This document shows, piece by piece, positions 1 to 8,418 of a DNA stretch of 64,000 bases. The notes below the pieces were generated by a model, which saw only the letters and a program-made list of their open reading frames with translations, did not search any database and was not told the origin of the DNA. The DNA lies in contig CAVWJJ010000003.1 in the NCBI GenBank assembly GCA_963755395.1, positions 186,001 to 250,000 of the forward strand. Direction: 5' to 3'. How positions within the stretch are numbered: position 1 is the first letter of the stretch; each line of letters starts with the position of its first letter. This stretch comes from DAHVFK01 sp963755395. GTDB lineage: Bacteria; Pseudomonadota; Gammaproteobacteria; Burkholderiales; SG8-39. The position numbers and the translations under genes were made by a program.

Positions 1-970
1 CGAGCCCGCCGTGTCCGTGGTCGGTGCCTTGAGTGCCGTTCTCGCGCACGGTGCGCCCGAATTCGGTCATCGCCACGACGCGGGTGCGGCGCCATTCGTC
101 CGCACCGAGGGTGTTCTTCAAGGCGACCAGGCCCGACGAGAAATTCTCGAGTGATCGGCCGAGGATGGCGTCTTCGCCGACGTGAGTGTCGACGCCGCCC
201 AGATCGAGGAAAGCAAGGCCCAGCCTCGGATTTCCGACCAGGATCCGGGCCATGTGTTCCGCCAGCGAGGGGAAGCCGTTGAATCCCGGAGCGCCGCGCG
301 CGGCGGCGATCTCCATGCCTCGCGTCGATTCGATCTCGCTCTCGGTGGCGATCGCCTGCTCGAGCGCATCGCCGGTCTTCTGGCCGGCGTGGGCGCGGCG
401 GATCGCGTCCAGCAATCTGCCTTGCGGCAGCTTGAGGCCGCTGCCGGAAAGCGGCGCGACCTCGGGCGGGATCTCCAGTCCCTGCAGGGAAAGCGGCACC
501 TCCTGCGTGAAGGCGATGGCGTCGCCCGACCCGCCCAGCTCCATGGCGGCGCGGGCCATGAAACCGGACGCGCCGCGCGCATTGCCGGTGCCCAGCTCGA
601 ACAGGTCCTGCGCCTGGAAGTGGCTGCGGCTCCTGTCGACCGTGCCCGCGCAGGGCGCGAAGGCCAGCTCGCCGGCAGCGAAGAGTCCGGTTAGCGGAGC
701 GCAGCTCGGATGGGCGGAAAACCCGGTGCCCGCCAGGCGGATCCCCTTCTCCCGCACCGTCGCCGACAAGCCGGGGCGCAGGGAAGCCAGCAGGGGATCG
801 TCGACCGGCGCGATGGCATACAGCCCGTCCAGGCCGCCGCGTAGGAAGACCAGGATCAGGCGCCCCTGGCCGGCCCGAGTTTCGTAAGCGCTGGCCCGGT
901 TCAGTCCCGCGGCGAGCACAACGCCGGCGGAGGCCGCGAAGTGTTTGATGAACGTTCTTCTGCGCACCAT
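1..970 (-). CDS. DUF1501 family Tat-exported protein (C-terminus beyond window edge)
   Basis: About 323 codons are present and the gene runs off position 1. The ATG at 970 gives an N-terminus with a twin-arginine motif (RRRTFIKHF) followed by a hydrophobic stretch, so Tat export is likely. The protein contains LVFLRGGLDGLYAIAP and, later, DLGGVDTHVGED and MTEFGRTVREN, which are hallmarks of DUF1501, an alkaline-phosphatase-like fold of unknown substrate. It starts 5 bp after the stop of the DUF1800 gene, and DUF1800-DUF1501 pairs are a recurrent two-gene operon. The function of the pair is not established; a role in the envelope or periplasm is inferred from the Tat signal. Confidence 0.85.
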   Translation of the reverse strand, partial: MVRRRTFIKHFAASAGVVLAAGLNRASAYETRAGQGRLILVFLRGGLDGLYAIAPVDDPLLASLRPGLSATVREKGIRLAGTGFSAHPSCAPLTGLFAAGELAFAPCAGTVDRSRSHFQAQDLFELGTGNARGASGFMARAAMELGGSGDAIAFTQEVPLSLQGLEIPPEVAPLSGSGLKLPQGRLLDAIRRAHAGQKTGDALEQAIATESEIESTRGMEIAAARGAPGFNGFPSLAEHMARILVGNPRLGLAFLDLGGVDTHVGEDAILGRSLENFSSGLVALKNTLGADEWRRTRVVAMTEFGRTVRENGTQGTDHGHGGL

Positions 971-975
971 GCGGG

Positions 976-2583
976 CTACCTCCTCATGAATTCCGGGCTG
1001 GCGAGCTCGAACGCGATCCGCTGTTCGCCGGAGAGGCCCACTCCGGAGGACTGCGTGGCGGACGAGAGCGGCCCGACCAAAGCGGCGACCGTCGCCGCGT
1101 CGGGCGTGCAGGCAACACCCTTCATCCAGAACGGTTTGCGCGGCTGCATGGCCTCGTCGACCGCGTGGCCGTCGTCCGCTCCGGCGCTCGCCAATGGAAG
1201 CCGGCCCGTCGCGACGCCCAGCGCGAAGCGAACGCGCTTGGCCATGGCGGGTGGCGAGAGCCAGTCGGATTCGCGCGCGCCGTACCCATCCGGCGTGGAA
1301 TGCAGATAGGGCGCCTCGCCCATGTCGCGCGCGGCGGCGGCGAGCAGGAAGCCGTTGCCGATCGGCCGCCCCGAGCACGCGGCGCGCGAAGCCGAGACGA
1401 TGAAGTCGATCGGTTCCTTGAACTTGGTCGACCTCTTCAGCGAGGCCGCGAACTCGGGGGAAGCGATCAGCGGCATCAGCGTTGCCGAAATCCGGCCGCC
1501 GCTCCGCGTGTAGGCCCGGGCCATGGCGTCGACGACGTCCCCGGGAGGATGATCCGACAGGAAGCGCTGCGTGAGCTGGATGGAAATGTGCCGGGCGGTT
1601 GCCGGACTGGTGGCCAGCATGTGCAGCGCCCGCTCGATCTCGTCCAGGCCATGCCCGGAAGGGAAAACCTGGCCGAGGAAGGTCTTCCCGCCGACGTCGT
1701 GCCGGCGCGGATCGAACAGGAACAGCCCGTCGCGCGTCGCACCGGCCCGCTCGAGCACCTGCCGCCGCATGCGCGGCGAGTACACGCCGGCCCCGGTAAT
1801 GATGCGCGCAAGCTGCTGCACGTCCTGCTGGGTATAGCCGGAGCCGACGCCCAGGGTGTGCAGTTCCATCACTTCGCGGGCCAGGTTCTCGTTGACTCCC
1901 AGCGTTTTGCCGCGCCCTTCGGCATAACGCGCCATCGTGGAGTCGGGCGCGGTGGAGCGGGCATTGTCGAGATAGACCTGCATGGCCGGATGAAAGAAGC
2001 TGGCCCGGAGCAAGGATTCGAACGAGTCGTCGGCCATCGCGCGATCGAGCGAACGGGTGAAGTCCCAGGCCAGCAACTTGTCGACGGCCTTCGGGCCGTA
2101 GATCGAGAAGTGATTGAGCCAGAACGACAGCAGGGCTTCGTGCCCCTGGTTATCGGAATTGGCCATGGTCAGCATCCGGGCCTGGACAGCGGCAACGAGA
2201 TAAGCGCGCTCTGTCTTCTGCAGCGCCTTGCGGGCATTCGCGTCCTGGTCGACCTTTCGCGCAGCGCCGCCTGGTCCGTATTCGTCCCAAACCGAGTCCA
2301 GCGGCTGGGTGATGGGGAGCGCGTCGATCTCGGCCGTGATGTCCGGCGGCAAGGCGGACTTGCCTTGAATCGCCCGCGTCAGGTACCGGCGAGGCGTCTC
2401 GCGCATTGCGGCGGCCAGGCTGGCCGGGTCGGCACCGTAGCCGAAACGTCCCAGCATCGCCCGCGCCGTCGCCTCGTCCATTGTCCGGTCGACGTCCAGT
2501 CCGGACGGCGACGCCTGCGCCGCCTGCGCGGCCATCAGCAAGGCCAGGCCAATTGCCCTGATCGGATGCTTCAGTCCGGACAT
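976..2583 (-). CDS. DUF1800 family secreted protein
   Basis: About 535 residues. An upstream ATG at 2631 is in frame, but the ATG at 2583 gives a clean signal peptide (MSGLKHPIRAIGLALLMAAQ, cleaved near AQA), so I prefer it. DUF1800 features are visible: the N-terminal RFGYGADP segment, FWLNHFSIYG in the middle, ENLAREVMELHTLGVGSGYTQ, and FDPRRHDVGGKTFLG. DUF1800 proteins almost always sit beside DUF1501 proteins, as here, where the downstream gene begins 5 bp after the stop. The biochemical function is unknown. The sequence is intact with no frameshift. Confidence 0.88.
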   Translation of the reverse strand: MSGLKHPIRAIGLALLMAAQAAQASPSGLDVDRTMDEATARAMLGRFGYGADPASLAAAMRETPRRYLTRAIQGKSALPPDITAEIDALPITQPLDSVWDEYGPGGAARKVDQDANARKALQKTERAYLVAAVQARMLTMANSDNQGHEALLSFWLNHFSIYGPKAVDKLLAWDFTRSLDRAMADDSFESLLRASFFHPAMQVYLDNARSTAPDSTMARYAEGRGKTLGVNENLAREVMELHTLGVGSGYTQQDVQQLARIITGAGVYSPRMRRQVLERAGATRDGLFLFDPRRHDVGGKTFLGQVFPSGHGLDEIERALHMLATSPATARHISIQLTQRFLSDHPPGDVVDAMARAYTRSGGRISATLMPLIASPEFAASLKRSTKFKEPIDFIVSASRAACSGRPIGNGFLLAAAARDMGEAPYLHSTPDGYGARESDWLSPPAMAKRVRFALGVATGRLPLASAGADDGHAVDEAMQPRKPFWMKGVACTPDAATVAALVGPLSSATQSSGVGLSGEQRIAFELASPEFMRR

Positions 2584-2687
2584 GATCGCCGCCGTTCGAG
2601 AAACGGTGAGCGCCCATTGTTCGTCGACCACGCTGAAAGTACTGTGAGCGTGTGTAACAAGTTATGACGTCGCCTGCGAGGAAATTC

Positions 2688-3491
2688 CTAGGCGGCGCTT
2701 TCGGCCGCGTAGCGCGCTAGAAGGCCGGTGCGGACGGCGTAGCGGTAGGTTCGGGAGAAGAACCAGCACGCCAGCAGGATGTACAGAACCGCGAGGCCGC
2801 CTCCCCACAGCGCCGAGATGAGGGCAACGGGTTCGCCTGCCAGGACCGTGCGCATGCCTTCGAAGACGTAGGACGGCGGCAGCATGGCGGAGATGTACTG
2901 CATCCACGCGGGAAGGGTCTCGATCGGGTAGAAGACGCCGGCGAAGGGGGAGATCAGGGCGGGCAAGGGCCAGATGAACCATTCCGCCGACGGCCCCATG
3001 CGCAGCACCGCGGCGCTGCCGGCGATGCCCAGGGCGATGCCGCACAGGAACAGGATCATGAGGCAGGGAACGATCATGATCCCGTAAGCAAGGAAGGACA
3101 GGCCGAAGATGGTGGTGGCGAGCACGAGCATGATCGCCAGGCCGACCGAGCTGGTGGCGACGCTGGAGAGGATCAGGCCGGCGAGGTAGTCGGCGACGGT
3201 GAGCGGGGTGGCGAAGATGTTGAGGAAATTGCGCGACCAGACGTCCTCGAAGAAGGCCATGGTCACGCCCTGCATCACCCGCACCAGGAAATCCCACAGC
3301 AGCACGGCGCCGAGCAGCACCGGCACGAAATTGAAGCCTGAGGCGCTGACGCTGTTCAGGTAGCGCGTGATGAACCCCCACAGGATCATGTCGATGGCGA
3401 CCCAGGCGAACAGGGGAAACATGCGCGAGATACTGCCGCGGATCAGATAAGCCTGGCGCAGCACGATGGCGAGGGTGCGGGTAAGGGACAT
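2688..3491 (-). CDS. ABC-2 type transporter permease
   Basis: 267 residues starting MSLTRTLAIVLRQAYLIRGS at the ATG at 3491, 5 bp after the stop of the ATPase gene. About six hydrophobic segments are visible (for example near FPLFAWVAIDMILWGF, SVGLAIMLVLATTIFGL and ALWGGGLAVLYILLACWFF), fitting the ABC-2 membrane family. A conserved-looking loop, PFAGVFYPIETLPAWMQYIS, matches the pre-TM6 loop of ABC-2 exporters. It should pair with the adjacent ATPase as an exporter (2+2 subunits). The substrate cannot be told from sequence; related systems export lipids, polysaccharides or drugs. Confidence 0.85.
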   Translation of the reverse strand: MSLTRTLAIVLRQAYLIRGSISRMFPLFAWVAIDMILWGFITRYLNSVSASGFNFVPVLLGAVLLWDFLVRVMQGVTMAFFEDVWSRNFLNIFATPLTVADYLAGLILSSVATSSVGLAIMLVLATTIFGLSFLAYGIMIVPCLMILFLCGIALGIAGSAAVLRMGPSAEWFIWPLPALISPFAGVFYPIETLPAWMQYISAMLPPSYVFEGMRTVLAGEPVALISALWGGGLAVLYILLACWFFSRTYRYAVRTGLLARYAAESAA

Positions 3492-3496
3492 GGCGC

Positions 3497-4282
3497 TCAA
3501 CGCTCCCCGAGGCTGAGCGGTTCGCGCGCCACGGTGACGAAGAGCTCCTCCAGGCTCTCCTTGCCGTGCTCGGCGGGCAGCGTCCTGGGATTGCCTTCGA
3601 GCAGGATCCGGCCGCGCGAGAGGAACAGCACCCTGTCGCAGACCTCCTGCACCTCGTACATGTTGTGCGAAGTCCAGAGGATGCCGGTCGCTCCCTGCGC
3701 GACGGACTCGTGAATCCGCGCCCGGATGTCGCGCGCCGCCGAGGGATCGAGCGAGGCGGTCGGCTCGTCTAGCAGCAGCAGGCGCGGCCGGTTGAGCATC
3801 GCCTTGGCGAGCCCGACACGGGTCTGCTCGCCCGAAGAGAGCACGCCGCACTTCACGTTGCGAAACCGATCGAGCTCGAATTGCGCCAGCAGGGCGTCGA
3901 TGCGCGCGCGCAGGCCGGCGACTTCGTAGATCAGGCCGAACACGCGCAGGTTCTCGTACACGGTCAGGTTTCCCGGCAGGGGCGCGTAGACCGCGGCGAA
4001 ATTCGTATATTGCAGCGCCCGGGAGCGGTTCGCGGTGATATCCACGCCGCCGACCCGGATCGCCCCCGAGCTCGGTTCCAGGACGCCGAGAATCATGTTG
4101 ATGATGGTGGTTTTGCCCGCGCCGTTGGGGCCCACCAGGCCGACGATCTCGTTGTGGCCGACGGAGAAGCTGACGCCGTCCACCGCCTTGGTGCCGCCGT
4201 AGCGTTTGCGCAATTGCGCCACCGCCAGCACCGTGGATTGGACCTGGTCGCCTCCCGCCGCGGTCGTCGCGCCAACTCGCAT
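3497..4282 (-). CDS. ABC transporter ATP-binding protein
   Basis: 261 residues. Walker A is GPNGAGKTT, the signature is LSSGEQ (a slight variant of LSGGQ), Walker B is LLLLDEP followed by TASLDP, and the switch region is LWTSHNMYEV. The nucleotide-binding domain begins near residue 18 (VLAVAQLRKRYGGTKAVDGV), so the first 15 or so residues may be a non-conserved extension or the true start may lie slightly downstream. It is the first gene of the two-gene operon with the ABC-2 permease. Family: ABC-2 exporters. The substrate is unknown. Confidence 0.88.
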   Translation of the reverse strand: MRVGATTAAGGDQVQSTVLAVAQLRKRYGGTKAVDGVSFSVGHNEIVGLVGPNGAGKTTIINMILGVLEPSSGAIRVGGVDITANRSRALQYTNFAAVYAPLPGNLTVYENLRVFGLIYEVAGLRARIDALLAQFELDRFRNVKCGVLSSGEQTRVGLAKAMLNRPRLLLLDEPTASLDPSAARDIRARIHESVAQGATGILWTSHNMYEVQEVCDRVLFLSRGRILLEGNPRTLPAEHGKESLEELFVTVAREPLSLGER

Positions 4283-4363
4283 CTGTTCGAGGATTGTATC
4301 CCCGCGTCACGTCCGTCCAGGCGCTAGACTAAGCGGCGTCGAATGTACCTGGAGGCGAGTGCC

Positions 4364-4693
4364 ATGATCAGACTGCTATCGGCCGTGGGTCGCGCGACCA
4401 TCGTCATCGCGGCGGTGGTGATTATCGTGGGAGGGGCGGTCGGCGGCTATGTCGGTGCCGAAACGCGCCCGGAGCTCTTGTTCACGAGTTACGGACGATG
4501 GCTGGGAGCGCTGGTGGGGCTTGTGCTGGGGGTCGTCTCGGCGGGCGTGGTGTTCGGGCCCCTGGCGACGCTTTACGACATGCGCGACAGCCTGCGACGA
4601 ATGGCGGATCCGGACGAGCCGCGTTATACGCCAAGGCGCAAGGCGCGCGCGGATTTCGCCGGCCCCGTGTCCACCCGCCAGGAGCCGCGCTGA
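4364..4693 (+). CDS. small two-TM membrane protein, unknown function
   Basis: 109 residues from the ATG at 4364, preceded by GGAGG at 4351-4355 with good spacing; an in-frame ATG at 4343 has no such site. Two hydrophobic helices are visible (ATIVIAAVVIIVGGAVGGYV and WLGALVGLVLGVVSAGVVFG), followed by a basic, charged tail of about 40 residues that should be cytoplasmic. I do not recognise a family. Its stop (4691-4693) is only 2 bp before the GTG of the thermonuclease gene, so the two are probably co-transcribed. Confidence 0.7.
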   Translation: MIRLLSAVGRATIVIAAVVIIVGGAVGGYVGAETRPELLFTSYGRWLGALVGLVLGVVSAGVVFGPLATLYDMRDSLRRMADPDEPRYTPRRKARADFAGPVSTRQEPR

Positions 4694-4695
4694 CC

Positions 4696-5187
4696 GTGAC
4701 GATTCGCGGCCTCCCGGTTGCACTCGTTGCGGGCGCGCTTGCGTTCGCGCATGTGTTATCCGCCGGCGCGGGGGAGTTCGTGGGGCGCGTGGTCGAGGTG
4801 GCCGGCGGCGACACGCTGACGATCGTCAGCGCCGACAGGCAGCGGCACATCGTCCGGCTGGCCGACATCGACGCGCCCGGGATGGCGCAGCGCTTCGGAA
4901 CGCGCTCGCGGCAATCGCTCGCCGAGCTTTGCGCCGGCAAGATGGCGCAGGTGGAGGAGCGGGGGCTCGACGACGAGGGGCGCGGGCTCGGGTGGGTGAT
5001 GTGCGCCGGGATCAATGCGAACGGCGAACAGGTGCGCCGCGGCATGGCCTGGGTGTACGTGCAAACCGCTCCCCCGACTTCCGCGCTCTATGCGCTCGAG
5101 GGGAATGCGCGATTGGCGAGGCGCGGGTTGTGGCGGGACCGGCGGCCCGTGGCGCCATGGATATGGCGCAAGAAGAAGAAGAGGTGA
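4696..5187 (+). CDS. thermonuclease (SNase-like) family protein, secreted
   Basis: 163 residues from a GTG at 4696. The N-terminus has a signal peptide (LPVALVAGALAFAHVLSAGA). The SNase-like core shows GRVVEVAGGDTLTIV, a hydrophobic IVRLADIDAPG loop (usual RLxGIDAPE) and the C-terminal RRGMAWVYVQ...ARLARRGLW. The usual DGDT is GGDT and the IDAPE glutamate is replaced by glycine, so catalytic residues are partly altered and nuclease activity is uncertain. The protein ends in a short lysine/arginine-rich tail (KKKKR). It follows the small membrane protein by 2 bp. Confidence 0.8.
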   Translation: MTIRGLPVALVAGALAFAHVLSAGAGEFVGRVVEVAGGDTLTIVSADRQRHIVRLADIDAPGMAQRFGTRSRQSLAELCAGKMAQVEERGLDDEGRGLGWVMCAGINANGEQVRRGMAWVYVQTAPPTSALYALEGNARLARRGLWRDRRPVAPWIWRKKKKR

Positions 5188-5475
5188 TCCGGGCTTCCCC
5201 GTTTTCCGAACAGGGTATCGCTTGATGGGCGTATTGGTTTTCGAAATCCAACCTGGCGCAAATGTCTGTCAAGTTTCGATTTCCGAAAACGGCCCGAGCG
5301 CGCGCGAAGATCTCGCGGTTGGCGCGTGTTCGGCAAGACTGGATGACGCGATAAGGAGAGGCCTGAAGATGCTCTTAGTTCCGCCAAAGGAGAAATGCAC
5401 TTCACATCCGCCCGTCAATCGGTGTAGATATGAAGCACGCCGCATGGGGAGCGGTCGATAGGCTACAGGGCTGTC
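5188..5475. other. intergenic stretch with interrupted inverted repeat
   Basis: 288 bp without a convincing gene between the thermonuclease and the receiver-domain gene. It holds an interrupted inverted repeat: the arm GGTTTTCGAAATC at 5236-5248 matches, with one bulged base, the reverse complement of 5278-5292 across about 29 bp. A third related copy (GTTTTCCGAA) lies at 5201-5210. These could be binding sites for the downstream gene, but no known operator is recognised. Short reading frames here show no family features. Confidence 0.35.
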
Positions 5476-6264
5476 ATGGGATCGTGGTCGCAAAATCGCA
5501 TCTATTGCCGCACGGCCGCCGGGGACAGGGCGTTGCATTCGGCCGATCGGGCGCTGCCGTCCGACTATCGCCGGGTTCTTCAGATTGTCGGCAGTGGCGC
5601 TCACCCGGACGTGATTCGGGGATTCCTGCGGCACGTCCCGGATGACCTGTTGGCCGACTGGATTGCGGAGCTCCAGGAGCTCGGCCTGGTCGGGTCGGCT
5701 TCCGCCGACGGCGAACACGCTCCGGACTTCACCTACCCTCCGAAACCGTTGCGCCTGGACGGGGGCGAAAAGGCGGACGACACGCTGCGGACCGTGAAGG
5801 AGGTGGGCGCGGCCAAGGCGGCCCTCGATCGCGCGGGCGCGTACCTGTTCCAGGACCGCCTGAAGAATCGCCCCGCGCTTGCGAGGAAAGCGAACGCTAT
5901 CACGGTGCTGATCGTGGAGGACGACCCGGACCAGGCGGCACTCGCCAATCTGCGCGCGAGCGCTGCGGGCTACACCGTGCGCGTTGCGAGCAATTTCAAG
6001 GAACTGATCGAGGCGGTCCGTGGCCCCCTGCCCGATTTATTGTTGCTCGACGTCAACCTGCCGGACGGCGACGGCTTCGATATCCTGGGGCGCATCCGCC
6101 GCCACCGGAAGCTCGCCCTGCTCCCGGTGGTCATGCTGACGGCGCGTACCGATCCGGAAGACGTGCGCCGCGGGCTCGACTTCGGCGCCGACGGCTACAT
6201 CACAAAACCCTACAGCAAGAAGATCCTGACGGAGACCATCCGTAGCGTGCTCAAGCACGCGTGA
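5476..6264 (+). CDS. response regulator with N-terminal uncharacterised domain and C-terminal receiver
   Basis: 262 residues. The C-terminal 120 residues are a CheY-like receiver: acidic pair in VLIVEDDPDQ, phospho-acceptor Asp in LLLLDVNLPDGDGF, Thr in MLTART, Lys in YITKPYS. The first 90 or so residues (for example SDYRRVLQIVGSGAHPDVIR followed by a helical leucine-rich segment) resemble a small helical or winged-helix domain that I cannot name, joined by a charged linker. No DNA-binding output domain follows the receiver, so output is either through the N-terminal domain or through protein contact. It is a single gene with no kinase next to it in the same orientation. The start is tentative because no strong ribosome site is visible. 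Confidence 0.82.
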   Translation: MGSWSQNRIYCRTAAGDRALHSADRALPSDYRRVLQIVGSGAHPDVIRGFLRHVPDDLLADWIAELQELGLVGSASADGEHAPDFTYPPKPLRLDGGEKADDTLRTVKEVGAAKAALDRAGAYLFQDRLKNRPALARKANAITVLIVEDDPDQAALANLRASAAGYTVRVASNFKELIEAVRGPLPDLLLLDVNLPDGDGFDILGRIRRHRKLALLPVVMLTARTDPEDVRRGLDFGADGYITKPYSKKILTETIRSVLKHA

Positions 6265-6301
6265 TGGGCCGGGCGGCGAGCGGCGACGCGCCGACCGCGC
6301 T

Positions 6302-7694
6302 TCACGCGCGGGACAATTCGTGCCCCTCGCCCGCCGCGATCACCATGCGCGCGTTCAGCCCGGGATGGTTGTCGTCGAGCTGCAGCGCGCCGCCGTGCAG
6401 GCGCGCCACCGCCTCGACGAGGCTCAGCCCAGGCCCGACGCCGGGCGATGCCGCGGCTGGCATCGCCGCGGAAGAAGCGCTCGGCGGCCTTCGGCTTGTC
6501 CGCGTCGGGCATGCCGGGGCCGTTGTCGGCGACCGCGAGCTCGGCCGTGCCGTCGCTGCGCTGCGCAGACGTCGACCGCGATGCTGCCGTCGGCGGGCGT
6601 GTACTTGAGCGCGTTGTCGATCAGGTTGTTGACCGCCTGCGCCAGCAGCAGCGGATCGCCGGCGCACCGTCACCGGCCTCGGTGCCGTGCAGCGACAGGG
6701 CGATGTCCTTCAGCTCCGCGGCCGGCAGGTAGAACTCGACGACCTCCGCGCAGACGTGCGCCAGGTCCACCGGCACGAAGCCGGAGCGGCGCATGCCGGT
6801 GTCGATCTCCGCCAGCCGCAGCAGGGCATTGAAGATGCGGATCACGCGATCCACGTCGGCGACCGCCGCTTCGACTTCCGCGAAGGTCTCGTCGGCCGGC
6901 GGGCGCGTCAGCGACAGCTCCTCGAGCCGCGAGCGCAGCTCCGCGAGCGGCGTGCGCAGGTCGTGGGCGATGGCGTTGGAGACATTGCTGATGCCGTGCA
7001 CCAGCTGCTCGATCTGCTCGAGCATGCGGTTGATGGTCTGCGACAGGGTATTGAGCTCGTCGTTGCCGCCGCGCGTCGGCAGCCGATGGCTCAGCTCGCC
7101 CTGCATGATCGCCGAGACGGTCTGCCGGATGCTGTGGATGCGCGACAGCAGCGCGCGCCGGATCAGGATCGCCGCCGATCGATCCCGGCGATCGATCAGC
7201 ATCGCGATCGCGGCGGCCAGGCCGTACCAGAAGCGCGTCTCGAGCGGCGCGAACTCGGCCGACGTCGCGCCCCACCAGCAGGTTGTAGCCGCCGGGCAGC
7301 GCGGTCGTGCACCAGGCGCGACCATGGTCGGGCGGCCGTCGCAGATCGACGGCGATGGTGTAGCGTGCCCGGCCTGCGCCGGCACGCCGCGCGGCCAGCC
7401 GCGCAGGTTGCCGGCCAGGCGGCGGTCGGCGGCGTCGGTGAACAGCAGCATGCGCTCGCCGCGCGATCTGCAGTCCGACGCGCGCGTTGATGAACGCGGC
7501 GAGGCCCGCCGGGCCCGTTGCGGTCGAAGACCGTCGGCCAGCCGCTGCGCGTCCTCCTGCAGGATCTCGGCGCGGCCGTCGCGGATGGTGACCTGCCATG
7601 CATACCACAGCGGCGCGGCGAAGCAGGACCAGGGCGAGCGATGCCGAGCAGCGACATAGCCGAAGCGCCAGGTTGAGCGGCCGACAGAGCGCAT
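6302..7694 (-). CDS. sensor histidine kinase (frameshifted in this assembly)
   Basis: Extent inferred across several frames. It begins MRSVGRSTWRFGYVAARHR at 7694, 16 bp after the response regulator stop. A membrane segment is partly destroyed by indels; a HAMP-like segment (IMQGELSHRLPTRGGNDEL) leads to a dimerisation domain with AIAHDLRTPL, whose His codon lies at 6963-6965. The N-box NNLIDNALKY is readable near 6605-6635 in another frame, and the C-terminal G-box GLSLVEAVARLHGG in a third. It is the partner of the OmpR-type regulator just upstream and probably senses envelope or drug stress. The indels look like sequencing errors because all expected blocks are present in order. Confidence 0.8.
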
Positions 7695-7710
7695 GAGCGC
7701 GCTCTACGGT

Positions 7711-8390
7711 CTACTCGGCGCTCAGCATGTAGCCGGCGTTGCGCACGGTCCGCAGCAGCGGCCGCTCGGACTCCGGTCTCGATCTTCTGCCGCAGCTTGC
7801 TGATGTGCACGTCGACCACGTTGGTCTGCGGATCGAAATGATAGTCCCAGACGTTCTCCAGCAGCATGGTGCGCGTGACCACCTGGCCGGCATGGCGCAT
7901 CAGGTACTCGAGCAGCTTGAACTCGCGCGGCTGCAGCAGGATCTGCGCGTGCCGCGCGTCGACCTTGCGCGACAGCAGGTCCATGCGCAGATCGCCCACC
8001 TCCAGGCTGGTCCGCGCGTCGCTGCCCTGGCGCGCGGCGGCGCAGCGCGTCGAGGCGCGCCAGCAGCTCGCCGAAGGCGAAGGGCTTGGTCAGATAGTCG
8101 TCGCCGCCGCGCGCAGGCCCTGGATGCGCTCGTCGACGTCGGACAGCGCGCTGAGGATCAGGATGGGCGACCGGTTGCCGGCCTTGCGCAGCGCCTCGAT
8201 GATGCGCCAGGCCGTCGATCTTGCCCGGCAGCATGCGGTCCATGATGATCACGTCGTAGCGCTCGCTGGCCGCGAGGAACAGGCCGTCGCGGCCGTTGTC
8301 GGCGTGATCGGCCGTGTGCCCGGCCTCCTGCAGGCCCTTGGTGACGAAGCGCGTGACCCGCTCGTTGTCCTCGACCAGCAGCACCTTCAT
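7711..8390 (-). CDS. OmpR/PhoB-family response regulator (frameshifted)
   Basis: About 226 residues. The N-terminal receiver starts MKVLLVEDNERVTRFVTKG with phospho-Asp in YDVIIMDRMLPG and the conserved Lys in DDYLTKPFAFGELLAR. The C-terminal winged helix shows LQPREFKLLEYLMRH, TRTMLLENVWDYHFDPQTN and VDVHISKLRQKI. At least three single-base indels separate these blocks. It begins 28 bp after the RND pump gene and is followed by its kinase, giving an efflux-plus-two-component operon that is likely autoregulated. Confidence 0.85.
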
Positions 8391-8418
8391 GACGGCGACT
8401 CCGGTGCAGCCGCAGCCG

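Noticed and set aside
1165..2667. Long open frame on the plus strand opposite the DUF1800 gene
   Set aside because: It is the antisense shadow of a well-supported minus-strand gene in GC-rich DNA; its product is Arg/Gly/Ala-rich with no family features.
5225..5461. Possible small gene between the thermonuclease and the receiver protein
   Set aside because: No ribosome site, no family features, and it overlaps the inverted repeat; better read as intergenic.
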